NCBI GenBank assembly: GCA_029865345.1
Contig: JAOUHD010000016.1
Span: forward strand, 1-33,179
Origin: Nitrospira sp.
GTDB lineage: Bacteria > Nitrospirota > Nitrospiria > Nitrospirales > Nitrospiraceae
DNA: 33,179 nt
Direction of reading: 5' to 3'
Shown here: piece by piece, positions 11,788 to 20,830 of the stretch
Layout of the letters: the number at the start of each line of letters is the position of its first letter
Position numbering within the stretch: position 1 is the first letter of the stretch
The notes under the pieces: generated by a model
Database searches by the model: none
What the model saw: only the letters and a program-made list of their open reading frames with translations
What the model was told of the DNA's origin: nothing
Made by a program: the position numbers and the translations under genes

Positions 11788-11812
11788 GGGATCTCCTTCT
11801 AATTAGTCGCAA

Positions 11813-11841
11813 AGTATAGCAAAAAACAGCAACTTGCACAA
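11813..11841 (-). promoter_or_regulatory. sigma70-type promoter for the RDD-mreBCD-mrdA-rodA operon
   Basis: On the minus strand a -35 box TTGTGC (11836-11841) is followed after exactly 17 bases by a -10 box TATACT (11813-11818). The predicted start lies near 11806, leaving a leader of about 20 bases with AGAAGGAGA just before the TTG start of the RDD gene. The position between divergent genes supports the call. Confidence 0.6.
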
Positions 11842-11985
11842 ATAAAGTACAATCTTTTTGGGAGCGTTGCGTTCGGAGCCATCCTGAATCCTCTCATGAC
11901 TCTCCCTGAAAGATACGACCCTTCGGCACACTCCCGAAACCAGCGACTCCAACACATCTCCTGACATCCTCATTAAAAGCGGCTC

Positions 11986-12014
11986 TTGTCTTCCAGGTTA
12001 TCCATAAGTACACT
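11986..12014 (+). promoter_or_regulatory. candidate sigma70-type promoter for the SurA_N-type gene
   Basis: TTGTCT (11986-11991), a 17-base spacer and TACACT (12009-12014) match four of six consensus bases each. Transcription would start near 12021, about 23 bases before the ATG at 12044, with AAGGAAGAGG in between. Confidence 0.4.
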
Positions 12015-12043
12015 GTTGGCTTCACAAAAGGAAGAGGATTCAG

Positions 12044-12745
12044 ATGATTAAGACGATGCGCGATGCTGCTCACAACTACCCGTGGCTCCTCAAGTCCATC
12101 ATGGGGACCCTGGCTGTTGCTTTCATAATTACGATGGGCTGGTGGGGATTCGGTGAACAAGCTGGCGGACCCGTTGCCACGGTCGGGGATCAATCGGTCT
12201 CCCTCGACGAATTTAAGCGCACCTACGAAAACATGCACCGCCTCTACAAAGACAACGTCAAGACCGATTTCAAGGAAGAAGAGTTCAAGGACTTCGTCGT
12301 CGGACAACTGGTCGACAGTCGTATCTGGATCATCGCAGCCGAAGAAATGGGCGTGCGGGTCTCTGATGCCGATTTGCGTGAGCTGATCATACAAATGCCG
12401 GTCTTTCAGAAAAACGGCGCCTTCGACCCAGAGCTCTACAAGCGCGTCCTCGCCGCGAATCATCTCACGCCAGCCTCGTTTGAGTCGATGCAACACCAAG
12501 AAGTCCTGGCCAATAAAGCGCGAATGATCGTTCGGGATTCCGTTGCGCTCACCCCCGAAGAGATCGCCGAAGGGCAATCGCTCATAACCAGACCTGCGGA
12601 TAGTAACGACCCCGCGAAGATGGCTGGGGCCAAGCAACGAGTGTTGGATGACATGCTCTTGCAGAAACAGCAACGAGCCCTGGTCTCATTCCAACAGTCC
12701 ATGAAAGCGAAGCTGCCGGTTATCATCCGCCGCGAACTGCTGTAA
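12044..12745 (+). CDS. membrane-anchored SurA/PpiD-type N-terminal chaperone domain protein, no PPIase domain
   Basis: The 233-residue protein has a short positively charged start, one membrane anchor (about 15-37), and then a periplasmic SurA_N/PpiD-like chaperone segment (VATVGDQSVSLDEFKRTYEN around 43-62, followed by the helical block typical of this fold). PpiD and SurA continue with parvulin peptidyl-prolyl isomerase domains. Here the protein ends after the helical chaperone part, so isomerase activity is not expected. A purine-rich site precedes the ATG. It is the first of only two clear plus-strand genes in the window and stands alone between two minus-strand operons. The role is inferred: folding or holding of exported proteins at the inner membrane. 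Confidence 0.8.
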   Translation: MIKTMRDAAHNYPWLLKSIMGTLAVAFIITMGWWGFGEQAGGPVATVGDQSVSLDEFKRTYENMHRLYKDNVKTDFKEEEFKDFVVGQLVDSRIWIIAAEEMGVRVSDADLRELIIQMPVFQKNGAFDPELYKRVLAANHLTPASFESMQHQEVLANKARMIVRDSVALTPEEIAEGQSLITRPADSNDPAKMAGAKQRVLDDMLLQKQQRALVSFQQSMKAKLPVIIRRELL

Positions 12746-12776
12746 AGCCAGCTCGTTTTGTTAAGCTATGCTGGCT
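12746..12776. terminator. possible bidirectional terminator between convergent genes
   Basis: A perfect 7-bp inverted repeat (AGCCAGC / GCTGGCT) with a 17-base loop begins directly after the stop codon of the SurA_N-type gene and lies just before the 3' end of queA on the other strand. There is no strong T-tract on the plus side and only a short one on the minus side, so terminator function is uncertain. Confidence 0.35.
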
Positions 12777-12790
12777 GGCTCAATAGGCAG

Positions 12791-13810
12791 CTAGAGAATT
12801 AGCATCGCATCACCGTAGCTATAGAAGCGATACCGTTCGTTAACTGCTGCTTCATAGGCCGTGCGAATGGGCTCGATTCCGGCGAAGGCGGACACCAGCA
12901 TCAATAGCGTGGTCCGTGGGAGATGGAAATTCGTCATGAGAGCATCGACGATCTTGAACTGGAATCCCGGTGTGACGAAGAGCCGGCTCTCGCCGGACAT
13001 CGGAACGACCTCCCCCTTTTCTTTGGCAACCGTTTCAAGCGTACGAACCACTGTCGTACCGACAGCCACCACTCGGCCACCGGCCCGTTTGGTCGCCTGG
13101 ACCACTTTCGCAGTATCTTCGCTGATCGTGAATCCTTCTACTCCCATCTGGTGATCCTCAATTCGCTCGGTCGCCACCGGTTTGAACGTGCCGGGGCCAA
13201 CATGGAGCGTCACCGTCGCCATGTTGATCGTGGCTTCGCGCAGTCGTCTAAACAAGTCTTCCGTAAAGTGAAGCCCCGCCGTCGGGGCAGCAATCGCACC
13301 CTCGTGTTTAGCAAAGACCGTCTGATACCAGCGATGATCTTCCTGCGTCGCTGCGCGCTTAATGTACGGCGGAAGCGGCATGACCCCTCGTGCTTGAAAT
13401 AATTGTGTCATTGGAACCGGACTGTCTACCAACACTTCGGTGCCTGTTGCATCACGCTTCACGATAGTTGCGCGAGATTGTTGATCGAATTCAATAACCT
13501 GGCCAGCGCGGAACGAACCTTTCACCATGATTTCCCACCGGCCCTGACCAAGATCCTTCACGAACAACACCTCGACCGATGTCCCAGTCGGCTTCTTGAC
13601 TCCAGATACTCGTGCGGCCATCACCTTTGTGTCGTTCACGACAAGAAGGTCACCCGGCTCCAACAATGCAGGAAGCTCGGCGACATGACGATGGGTCAGC
13701 TGTTGGGTTGCTCGGTCCAACACCAGCAATCTCGCGCGGTCACGCGGGATAACGGGCTCCGACGCGACCAGGGATGGATCGAACGGAAAATCAAACTCGG
13801 AGAGTTGCAT
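12791..13810 (-). CDS. queA: S-adenosylmethionine:tRNA ribosyltransferase-isomerase
   Basis: QueA transfers the ribosyl part of S-adenosylmethionine to preQ1 in the wobble position of tRNAs, making epoxyqueuosine. From the ATG at 13810 the protein is 339 residues and begins MQLSEFDFPFDPSLVA, the usual QueA start. Family motifs include RDRARLLVLDR, GDLLVVNDTKVMAARV, the GAIAAPTAGLHFT segment, and TNFHLPRTTLLMLVSAFAG near the end. The ATG overlaps the stop codon of the upstream spoIID-like gene (TGATG), so translation is probably coupled. The frame remains open upstream of that ATG, but those extra codons only duplicate the spoIID region. Confidence 0.96.
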   Translation of the reverse strand: MQLSEFDFPFDPSLVASEPVIPRDRARLLVLDRATQQLTHRHVAELPALLEPGDLLVVNDTKVMAARVSGVKKPTGTSVEVLFVKDLGQGRWEIMVKGSFRAGQVIEFDQQSRATIVKRDATGTEVLVDSPVPMTQLFQARGVMPLPPYIKRAATQEDHRWYQTVFAKHEGAIAAPTAGLHFTEDLFRRLREATINMATVTLHVGPGTFKPVATERIEDHQMGVEGFTISEDTAKVVQATKRAGGRVVAVGTTVVRTLETVAKEKGEVVPMSGESRLFVTPGFQFKIVDALMTNFHLPRTTLLMLVSAFAGIEPIRTAYEAAVNERYRFYSYGDAMLIL

Positions 13811-15048
13811 CAGGATGGAGGTGCCGCAGGGATCGGAGGCACAGGAGGTGCTTGAGTCAATGACGCATCCTGAATCTCTGTCCCAGGATAGTAGTAACGA
13901 AGAATGCTCGAAAAAGAATAGCCCAATTCCGCCAACTCTTTCGCGCCCCACTGGCACAGGCCAACCGCATGACCGGCTCCGTAGCCGGAGAAGACGACAT
14001 CCTGCCCGACCGATTCGATGGTAAATTGCGTACTGGGCACCACCGTATACCCTACCGCTTTACGCAGGTCTTCGCCCCGTAGCGTCAACTCCCCGCTCGA
14101 GTGCACAATCCGTATGGTCGCCACTCGTCCGGCACGGCTATAAGCAAGCGGTGTGATTGCCGAGATTGTTCCTACCGCAAATCCTCGTTGCCGCAAATTC
14201 TTTTCCAACGTGTCGAGCTTGACGGAAGCCTTCCATTGATAAAACGGAGACTCGAGATCGAACGGGCATTCGACACCTTTCAAATACGGGAGATCCTTCG
14301 ACCACACATTCATGGCATCTTCCGTGATTCCTGCGGCAGTCGACGAGAACGCCGCATAGATCGGAGCACCTTGGTACGCCACCACCAAGCCTCTCGTCGA
14401 TTCTACCGCCTGTATCACCCGTTCATCGATACCGTGACGGCCACGATAGACCTGATCTTGGGTACTGGCAACGACATCGTAGTCCCGTGTGGCACTGAGC
14501 ATATGTTGGTACAGCGCATAGGTCCTGGCAGCGACGGCCTGAACCTTCAACATCTCGGGATGCCAAGCAGAATTGACCTCCGCCGGTACCACCCCTTTGA
14601 CATACTCTTCCAAATCGACATGATTGACGAGGAGCAGCCCCTTCCCTCGCCGAACCAGCTGGATCACCCCACTGATCTGTAGGCCACCTTTGTCATCACT
14701 CGCATGCAGTGCTGTACTCCTGCCGTTCCCATTGAGCCAGAGCTTGAGGTCGTGGTTCCCAGCCCGTAGCGTCAGCTGATCACTCACGACCGGTTTGCCA
14801 TTGAGAATCAACGCACGGCCACGCACCTTAATCCGCAAAACAGGCCGATACGACCATGCCTCATCATGTTCATCAGTGACCCAAATGGTCTGATCGGTAT
14901 GTACCTCCAGCTGCTGGACATCAGGAGCCAATAGCACGCGAATCGATTGCGACGCCCCCGCCTCCGGCATCATGATCGAGCCGAGGCAGATCCCCACTCC
15001 CGCTGCGCCGGCCCAGAACCGCGCGGCTATCATCGGCGAAAGAGCCAT
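13810..15048 (-). CDS. SpoIID/LytB domain protein (probable peptidoglycan lytic transglycosylase)
   Basis: Exported 412-residue protein with an N-terminal signal peptide (about 1-33, ending near AGAS). SpoIID-type enzymes cleave glycan strands. The family core is clear: NHVDLEEYVKGVVPAEVNSAWHPE (about 160-183), KVQAVAARTYAL, TQDQVYRG, then YAAFSSTAAG and the C-terminal GYGAGHAVGLCQWGA. A proline-rich tail ends the protein. It overlaps the DUF2905 gene upstream by 19 bases and queA downstream by one, so the three form a tight operon. The name comes from sporulation, but homologues are common in non-sporulating Gram-negatives, and nothing else here suggests sporulation. Confidence 0.88.
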   Translation of the reverse strand: MALSPMIAARFWAGAAGVGICLGSIMMPEAGASQSIRVLLAPDVQQLEVHTDQTIWVTDEHDEAWSYRPVLRIKVRGRALILNGKPVVSDQLTLRAGNHDLKLWLNGNGRSTALHASDDKGGLQISGVIQLVRRGKGLLLVNHVDLEEYVKGVVPAEVNSAWHPEMLKVQAVAARTYALYQHMLSATRDYDVVASTQDQVYRGRHGIDERVIQAVESTRGLVVAYQGAPIYAAFSSTAAGITEDAMNVWSKDLPYLKGVECPFDLESPFYQWKASVKLDTLEKNLRQRGFAVGTISAITPLAYSRAGRVATIRIVHSSGELTLRGEDLRKAVGYTVVPSTQFTIESVGQDVVFSGYGAGHAVGLCQWGAKELAELGYSFSSILRYYYPGTEIQDASLTQAPPVPPIPAAPPS

Positions 15049-15284
15049 CCTATAAAATAGAATAGCAGACTCAGAAGGATGCTGAGAACAATACTTGTCG
15101 CGATAGGGAAATAGAAGCTGAAGCTCTCACGCTTGATAGAGAGGTCGCCCGGCAGCTTGCCGAGCCAACTGAAGGCGTTCCCTAATCCAGGAATTCGGTC
15201 CACAACGACCAACAGAACCCCGAGTGCAACAATACCTAACCCGATTCCGATCAGAATCTTGCCGAAGGGGGTCCATTCCGGCAT
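15030..15284 (-). CDS. DUF2905 family small membrane protein
   Basis: An 84-residue protein with two membrane segments (about 8-28 and 58-80) flanking the conserved polar piece RIPGLGNAFSWLGKLPGDL, which is diagnostic of DUF2905. Its function is unknown. The ATG is directly preceded by an in-frame TTG, so the start could be one codon longer. It is the first gene of the DUF2905-spoIID-queA set and overlaps the next gene by 19 bases. The 190 bases upstream, to the end of asd, show no convincing promoter or terminator to me. Confidence 0.85.
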   Translation of the reverse strand: MPEWTPFGKILIGIGLGIVALGVLLVVVDRIPGLGNAFSWLGKLPGDLSIKRESFSFYFPIATSIVLSILLSLLFYFIGWLFRR

Positions 15285-15475
15285 CAATTTTCATCCCAGT
15301 TTACAGGCGACCGACTAAGCTCAACCGCGTTGCTCTTGCATCACACACAGGCCCAACGTACACCCTGAGAAGAGCCTGTTTTATCAGCGTGGCATAGGCT
15401 GGACACGAATCCTCCACGCATCACCTCTTTACTCGCTCCGCCCTTCCTTGCCACCAAATGGGTTGAGCATCCTGG

Positions 15476-16498
15476 CTAGTTTTTGACCAAATATTCTGCG
15501 ATCTGAATGGCATTCAGAGCGGCTCCTTTGCGAAGATTGTCGGAGACCACCCACAGATTGAGGCCGTTCGTGATCGATTCATCCTCCCGTACGCGACCGA
15601 TATAGACCTCATCTTTTCCGGTCGCATCGAGCGGCATCGGATACAGTTTCTTCACTGGATCGTCATAGACAATCACACCGGGCATGGCTGCCAGTGCAGC
15701 ACGCGCCTCGTTCGCCGTCAATGGACGCTCCAATTCAACATTGATTGCCTCAGAATGGCAGCGCAGCACGGGAACCCGTACGGTCGTGGCGGTGACCCGA
15801 AGGCCCGGTGCATTGAGAATCTTTCGCGTTTCCTTGGCAATCTTCACCTCCTCCGAACAGTCACCCCCATCATTAAACGAGCCGATGTGCGGCAATAGAT
15901 TGAAGGCAATCTGGTGGGGATAGACTTCGATTTTGATGTCTCGAAACGCCAGGAGATCTTTGGTTTGCTCCATCAGCTCGTCCATCGCTGCCGAACCCGT
16001 CCCCGAAACGGACTGAAACGTCGTCACCACCACACGCTTCACCCCCACCGCGTCATGAAGGGGCTTGAGCGCCATCACCAACGGAGTGGTCGTACAGTTT
16101 GGAATAGCCACGATTCCTCGAGGCATCAAGCCTAATGCTGCGGCATTCACTTCGGGAACCACCAAAGGAACCTGATCATCCATCCGGAACACAGCACTAT
16201 CGTCGATGACGACGATTCCAGCCGCGCCCAATCGCTGGCCATACTCTTTGCTGATGGCATCAGTAGCCGAGATAAACGCCAAGTCCACTCCCTCGAACGA
16301 TGAGGATTCGGTCAGCTCTTCAACTGTCCACTCCCTGTCCTGACAGGTCATCACCTCGCCGGCTGACCGTTTAGATGCAAAAAGCCGGAGGCTGGCAAGT
16401 GGGAATTTCCGCTCCTCTAAAATCTCCAGCGTTTCTTGCCCAACCGCGCCGGTGGCTCCAAGAACGGCCACCGTATACCCTGGTTTCTTCTTGATCAT
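15476..16498 (-). CDS. asd: aspartate-semialdehyde dehydrogenase
   Basis: Reduces aspartyl phosphate to aspartate semialdehyde for lysine/diaminopimelate, threonine and methionine synthesis. From the chosen ATG the protein is 340 residues. The NADP-binding start is VAVLGATGAVGQETLEIL (10-27), and the catalytic cysteine is C135 in AIPNCTTTPL. The frame is open much further upstream, but that part overlaps the NHL-repeat gene in another frame and lacks family similarity. A GGAG lies about ten bases before the ATG, at the end of the NHL gene. It is the last gene of the long leftward biosynthetic run, as in other bacteria where asd follows leuB. Confidence 0.95.
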   Translation of the reverse strand: MIKKKPGYTVAVLGATGAVGQETLEILEERKFPLASLRLFASKRSAGEVMTCQDREWTVEELTESSSFEGVDLAFISATDAISKEYGQRLGAAGIVVIDDSAVFRMDDQVPLVVPEVNAAALGLMPRGIVAIPNCTTTPLVMALKPLHDAVGVKRVVVTTFQSVSGTGSAAMDELMEQTKDLLAFRDIKIEVYPHQIAFNLLPHIGSFNDGGDCSEEVKIAKETRKILNAPGLRVTATTVRVPVLRCHSEAINVELERPLTANEARAALAAMPGVIVYDDPVKKLYPMPLDATGKDEVYIGRVREDESITNGLNLWVVSDNLRKGAALNAIQIAEYLVKN

Positions 16499-16505
16499 GA
16501 AGCGC

Positions 16506-17714
16506 CTACTCCAATGCCAATACGCGAATACGATGATTAAAGGTGTCGGCCACCAGCAGCGCCCCGTCGCGATCGGCAACGATACCGAATGGGTAACACA
16601 AACTTGCTTCTCGTGCGACGCCGCCATCGCCGGAATAGGATGGAACGCCTTGCCCCGCGACGCAGAAGCCCACCCCCGATTCCCAATCCCACTGCCGGAT
16701 GACATGATTATCTGAATCGGTCAGAAAGAGATGTCCCTCATGATCGAATGCAATTCCAGTCGGGCGCGAAAGGCTGGCTGACGGCGCATCCGATGGCGAC
16801 TCATATCGATAGACTCCGCCGTCGCCGGCCACCGTGGTCATCAATCCCGACGAGAGTTCGACGCATCGCACTCGGCCATTGAACGTATCAGCAACATAGA
16901 GCCGATCAGCCACCAAAGCCAATCCACTGGGACCGGCAAGAGCGATCTCGATCGCTTGCTTCCCATCACCATCGTACGTCGCAATCCCGTTTCCAGCAAT
17001 CGTCTGAATCACACCAGTCTTGAGATCGACCATCCGTACACGATGATTGCTTTGATCGGCGATATAGAGTCGGCCCTCGTTGTCGATGGCCAGCGCCGCT
17101 GGTTCATTGAGTGCCGCCTGGTTGGCAGGGTCGCCATCGCCGGAGAATCGTGCCTGACCAGTTCCGGCCACGGTCGAAATGATCCCGGTTTCAGAATCGA
17201 CCATCCGCACACGATGATTCATCGTATCGGCGATATAGAGATTCCCCTCCCGATCCACCACGACCGCCGTAGGGAAGTTGAGATGGGCACTCACCGCTGG
17301 CCCGCCGTCTCCGCCATACCGGTTGGGAGACGCGGCTGCATGATTCGTCCAATACCGGACCGTTCCGCTCACATCAGCATGTTGAGTAAATTTTGCGGGA
17401 CTACGTTCGCCAGCATCATCGGCCAAAGGGTCTTCATCCGTGAGTGGGACGGGAGCGTCCCGTTGTACAGCCGCATGCATGTGCTCCCCGCCGAACGTCC
17501 CAGCTACGGTTGATAGAATACCGGTGGCACGATCGACTTTGCGAACGAGATGATTTTCGGAATCGGCGACATAGACATTCCCGTGGCAATCGATCGTCAC
17601 ACCCTTCGGCTCGTTCAAACAGGCCTGCATTGAAGGTCCGCCGTCTCCCGTACAACCAGGTTCGCCGTTGCCGGCGAGGGTTCTGATCATCCATGTGGAA
17701 AGAATGGTTGCCAT
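16506..17714 (-). CDS. NHL-repeat beta-propeller protein of unknown role
   Basis: The 402-residue protein is built of about six repeats of the kind TVAGTG...GDGG.A..A.LNEP..LA.D..G.LY.ADQ.NHRVR.VD, a classical NHL propeller. Examples are at about 148-190, 205-250 and 370-402. Between the first and second blades there is an insertion of roughly 60 residues (about 74-135) rich in acidic residues, alanine and histidine. No signal peptide or membrane segment is seen, so it appears cytoplasmic, which is less common for this family. It sits 16 bases after leuB and 7 before asd, and hence is almost certainly co-transcribed with both. No enzymatic motif is visible and I do not assign a function. Confidence 0.85.
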   Translation of the reverse strand: MATILSTWMIRTLAGNGEPGCTGDGGPSMQACLNEPKGVTIDCHGNVYVADSENHLVRKVDRATGILSTVAGTFGGEHMHAAVQRDAPVPLTDEDPLADDAGERSPAKFTQHADVSGTVRYWTNHAAASPNRYGGDGGPAVSAHLNFPTAVVVDREGNLYIADTMNHRVRMVDSETGIISTVAGTGQARFSGDGDPANQAALNEPAALAIDNEGRLYIADQSNHRVRMVDLKTGVIQTIAGNGIATYDGDGKQAIEIALAGPSGLALVADRLYVADTFNGRVRCVELSSGLMTTVAGDGGVYRYESPSDAPSASLSRPTGIAFDHEGHLFLTDSDNHVIRQWDWESGVGFCVAGQGVPSYSGDGGVAREASLCYPFGIVADRDGALLVADTFNHRIRVLALE

Positions 17715-17730
17715 GGTTCAGCGTCGAGGA

Positions 17731-18804
17731 CTAATTCAAGTTTCGGACAATCGCCTCGCCCATCTCCACAGTCCCGACAATCTTTGCTCCGGGGCTCTGA
17801 ATATCTTTGGTTCGATAACCAAGGTCGAGGGTTTTCACGATGGCCTGTTCGATGGCTTCCGCTTCTTGATCGAGTTGGAAGGCATACGACAGCATCATGG
17901 CAGCCGATGAGATCGTGGCGATGGGGTTCGCGATATTTTTCCCTGCGATATCCGGGGCACTCCCGTGAATCGGCTCAAAGAGGCCGACCTTGGCCCCGAT
18001 ACTCGCCGATGGCAACATACCGATCGAGCCGGTCAGCATCGCCGCTTCATCGCTCAGAATGTCTCCGAACATGTTGTTGCAGAGCAGCACGTCAAATTGT
18101 CGTGGGTTCCGCACCAGTTGCATGGCAGCGTTATCCACATAGATATGTCCCAGTTCAACGTCCGGATAGGACGCGTGGACGTCGATGACCACCTTGCGCC
18201 ACAGCTCGGATGATTCCAACACATTCGCCTTGTCGACCGAGGTGACCTTCTTGCGCCGTTTCCGCGCCGCCTCAAACGCCACCTTGGCGATCCGTCGAAC
18301 CTCTTCCGTTGTATAGACTTCCGTATTGACCCCTCGCTCTTCGCCGTTCGGCAACTTTTCGATCCCTTTCGGTTTGCCAAAGTAGATACCGCCGGTGAGC
18401 TCGCGGATCACGAGGATATCGATCCCCTCGACAACCTCGCGCTTCAATGTGGATGCATCCACCAAATTCGAATAGAGCTTCGCCGGCCTCAAGTTGGCAT
18501 AGAGTCCTAAGGCTTCCCGGATTCCGAGCAGCGCGCGTTCCGGTCGCAGGCTGTACTCCAAGCTCTCCCATCGAGGCCCCCCGACGGCGCCCAGCAAAAC
18601 CGCATCGCTTTGCTTGGCAAGCGCCAAGGTGTCCTTCGGCAGAGGTACGCCAAACTTGTCGATCGCCTGCCCACCGATATCAGCGGACGTAAATTCGAAT
18701 GAATGTCCATATTTCTCTGCGATCACCTTCAAAACCTTTACGGCTTCAGGAACGATCTCGCGCCCCACTCCGTCCCCGGCCAACACTGCAATCTTGGCCT
18801 TCAC
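17731..18804 (-). CDS. leuB: 3-isopropylmalate dehydrogenase
   Basis: Oxidises and decarboxylates 3-isopropylmalate in leucine synthesis, using NAD. The protein is 357 residues. It shows [20 protein letters not shown] at the N-terminus, the substrate-binding region [15 protein letters not shown], and the metal/NAD motif [19 protein letters not shown]. The start is GTG, supported by AAGGAG six bases upstream. It follows the cupin gene by 35 bases. leuC and leuD, which make its substrate, are not in this window. Confidence 0.97.
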   Translation of the reverse strand: MKAKIAVLAGDGVGREIVPEAVKVLKVIAEKYGHSFEFTSADIGGQAIDKFGVPLPKDTLALAKQSDAVLLGAVGGPRWESLEYSLRPERALLGIREALGLYANLRPAKLYSNLVDASTLKREVVEGIDILVIRELTGGIYFGKPKGIEKLPNGEERGVNTEVYTTEEVRRIAKVAFEAARKRRKKVTSVDKANVLESSELWRKVVIDVHASYPDVELGHIYVDNAAMQLVRNPRQFDVLLCNNMFGDILSDEAAMLTGSIGMLPSASIGAKVGLFEPIHGSAPDIAGKNIANPIATISSAAMMLSYAFQLDQEAEAIEQAIVKTLDLGYRTKDIQSPGAKIVGTVEMGEAIVRNLN

Positions 18805-18839
18805 TGGTGCTCCTTTCGATGAGTCAATCGGTTCAGATC

Positions 18840-19202
18840 CTATTCCAGTATCGCTTCATCTTCCATCCGCCAGGCCGGATCGACGAGGCAGAGAAACTCA
18901 ATATCGGTCTCTCCGGTATTTTCCACGAACTGTTGCCCTCCCGGCGGCACATAGATGGTCGTTCCGGCTTCGATCAGTGTGACGTGGTCGTCGATCGTGA
19001 AGCAGCCCCGTCCTGAAATGAAATAATAGACTTCGGACGAAGCCAATACATGGCGCTTCGAGCGTTGACCAGACGGTAATGTCCCGTGGGCAAGACTATA
19101 ATTCAGGTTGAGCTGATGCTTGGCAGGGTGAAAAATCTCCCGCAAGCGAGTCTCGTCCCCAGCCAGGAACTCGGGGCGATCCGCCAGCGTCACCTTGAAC
19201 AC
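18840..19202 (-). CDS. small single-domain cupin protein
   Basis: A 120-residue single-domain cupin (cupin_2 type) located between leuA and leuB. The two cupin motifs are recognisable as [19 protein letters not shown] and [18 protein letters not shown]. The usual metal ligands are depleted: the first HxH reads KRH, the glutamate is kept, and the second-motif histidine is glutamine (GGQQF). Metal-dependent catalysis is thus doubtful; a ligand-binding or regulatory role is possible. I chose the GTG at 19202 because AGAGGG lies about seven bases upstream; a TTG two codons earlier is the alternative. It ends 35 bases before leuB, so co-transcription is likely. Confidence 0.8.
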   Translation of the reverse strand: MFKVTLADRPEFLAGDETRLREIFHPAKHQLNLNYSLAHGTLPSGQRSKRHVLASSEVYYFISGRGCFTIDDHVTLIEAGTTIYVPPGGQQFVENTGETDIEFLCLVDPAWRMEDEAILE

Positions 19203-19267
19203 GGACAAGCCCTCTCAATCCAACAGGCCTCACCACAGACAGTGAAACTGTACCGTGGAGATCCGCG

Positions 19268-20815
19268 TCAAATCAAGTTCACCTTCTGCTCGCCTTGCGC
19301 CTGTTTTGTCGCCAGGTAGGCCAACTTATTCAGGGCGCTGATATACGCCCGAGCAGACGCCGTAATGATATCGGTATCGGCGCCGTGGCCTGTGACCGTC
19401 CGACCATCCTCTTGCACCCGCACTGACACTTCACCCTGTGCATCTGTTCCACCAGTGATGGCCTTCACGACATACATCAGCAACTTGCTCTTCGTCTGTG
19501 TCATGACCGCAATGGTGCGGTACACGGCATCCACCGGCCCATCGCCGGTCCCGGTTTGAACGATGGGGGTGCCGTCGATTTCCAGTTCGACCGTGGCTGT
19601 TGGAACCCGATCCGTCCCACTCGATACTTGTAGTCCCTTGAGCCCAATGCGCTCGGCCATCTTCGACAACTCTTCGGAGACAATAACCTCGAGATCTTCC
19701 TCGAAAATCTCTTTCTTTTGATCGGCAAGTTTCTTGAACCGCTCGAAGGCATGGTTGACCTCTGCCTCGCCGAGCTTGTACCCCAACTCTTCTAGACGCT
19801 GCCGGAAGGCATGACGCCCAGACAACTTACCCATCACCATCTGGCTTTCGACCAGTCCGATTGATTCCGGACGCATAATTTCATAGGTCGTCTTCTCTTT
19901 GAGCAAGCCATCCTGATGAATACCTGACGTATGGGCAAAGGCGTTCGCCCCGACGATCGCCTTATTGGGTTGCACCACCATCCCCGTGATCTTGCTGACC
20001 AGACGACTGGTCTTCGCAATTTCCTCGGTTCGAATACGAGTATCCGCCTGATAGAAATCCGTCCTGGTACGGAGTCCCATCGCGATTTCTTCCAAGGATG
20101 TGTTACCAGCACGCTCTCCGATTCCGTTGATCGTACATTCCACTTGGCCGGCCCCATTCATAATCGCCGCCAAGCTGTTCGCCACCGCGACACCCAGATC
20201 GTTGTGGCAATGGACCGAAATCACCGCCTGTTTAGCATTGGGGACCTTGTCGCAAATCCCCTTGATCAGTGCGCCGAATTCTTGTGGGACGGCGTACCCT
20301 ACCGTGTCAGGAATGTTCACAGTGCTAGCTCCGGCAGCGATGACCGCCTCAATGACCTCGTAGAGAAACGAGGGATCTGATCGGCTCGCATCCATTGGAG
20401 AAAATTCGACATCATCCACATAACCCCGCGCCCGCTGGACCATCTCCACAGCACGCTGCTTGGCTTGCTCCCGCGTCATCCGAAACTGGTGCTTCAGATG
20501 AATATCGGACGTTGACAAGAACGTATGGATGCGGACTTTCGGTGCGCCTTTCAACGCCTCCCATGCTCGATCGATATCTTCGGGTCGAGCCCGTGCCAGA
20601 CTACAGATCGTCGGTCCTTCGACCTCCTGTGCGATACGCCGCACCGCTTCAAAGTCTCCGGGGGAGCTATAGGCAAATCCTGCCTCAATAATATCGACAC
20701 CGAGCCGGGCCAGTTGTTTGGCGACCATGACCTTTTCTTCCACGTTCATACTGGCGCCAGGCGATTGTTCGCCATCTCTCAAGGTCGTATCGAAAATTTT
20801 GATCATGCGTGTCAT
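19268..20815 (-). CDS. leuA: 2-isopropylmalate synthase
   Basis: Condenses acetyl-CoA with 2-oxoisovalerate, the first committed step of leucine synthesis. From the chosen ATG it is 515 residues. The catalytic HMGL-like barrel begins [16 protein letters not shown] (8-23) with metal-binding HCHNDLGVA further on. The C-terminal LeuA regulatory domain (about 385-510) is present, so leucine feedback inhibition is expected. GGAGGT lies five bases before the ATG. The frame stays open for another 64 codons upstream, but these fall within the palindromic element and T-box leader and are not coding. The leader predicts tRNA-Leu-dependent transcription control. Confidence 0.97.
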   Translation of the reverse strand: MTRMIKIFDTTLRDGEQSPGASMNVEEKVMVAKQLARLGVDIIEAGFAYSSPGDFEAVRRIAQEVEGPTICSLARARPEDIDRAWEALKGAPKVRIHTFLSTSDIHLKHQFRMTREQAKQRAVEMVQRARGYVDDVEFSPMDASRSDPSFLYEVIEAVIAAGASTVNIPDTVGYAVPQEFGALIKGICDKVPNAKQAVISVHCHNDLGVAVANSLAAIMNGAGQVECTINGIGERAGNTSLEEIAMGLRTRTDFYQADTRIRTEEIAKTSRLVSKITGMVVQPNKAIVGANAFAHTSGIHQDGLLKEKTTYEIMRPESIGLVESQMVMGKLSGRHAFRQRLEELGYKLGEAEVNHAFERFKKLADQKKEIFEEDLEVIVSEELSKMAERIGLKGLQVSSGTDRVPTATVELEIDGTPIVQTGTGDGPVDAVYRTIAVMTQTKSKLLMYVVKAITGGTDAQGEVSVRVQEDGRTVTGHGADTDIITASARAYISALNKLAYLATKQAQGEQKVNLI

Positions 20816-20830
20816 GGTTGACCTCCGATG

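Noticed and set aside
11894..12673. 259-codon minus-strand open frame opposite the SurA_N-type gene
   Set aside because: The plus-strand frame has a ribosome site, membrane anchor and family similarity; the minus frame has none.
16499..16705. 69-codon upstream extension of asd
   Set aside because: It overlaps the end of the NHL gene in another frame and has no dehydrogenase similarity; the ATG at 16498 directly precedes the Rossmann motif.
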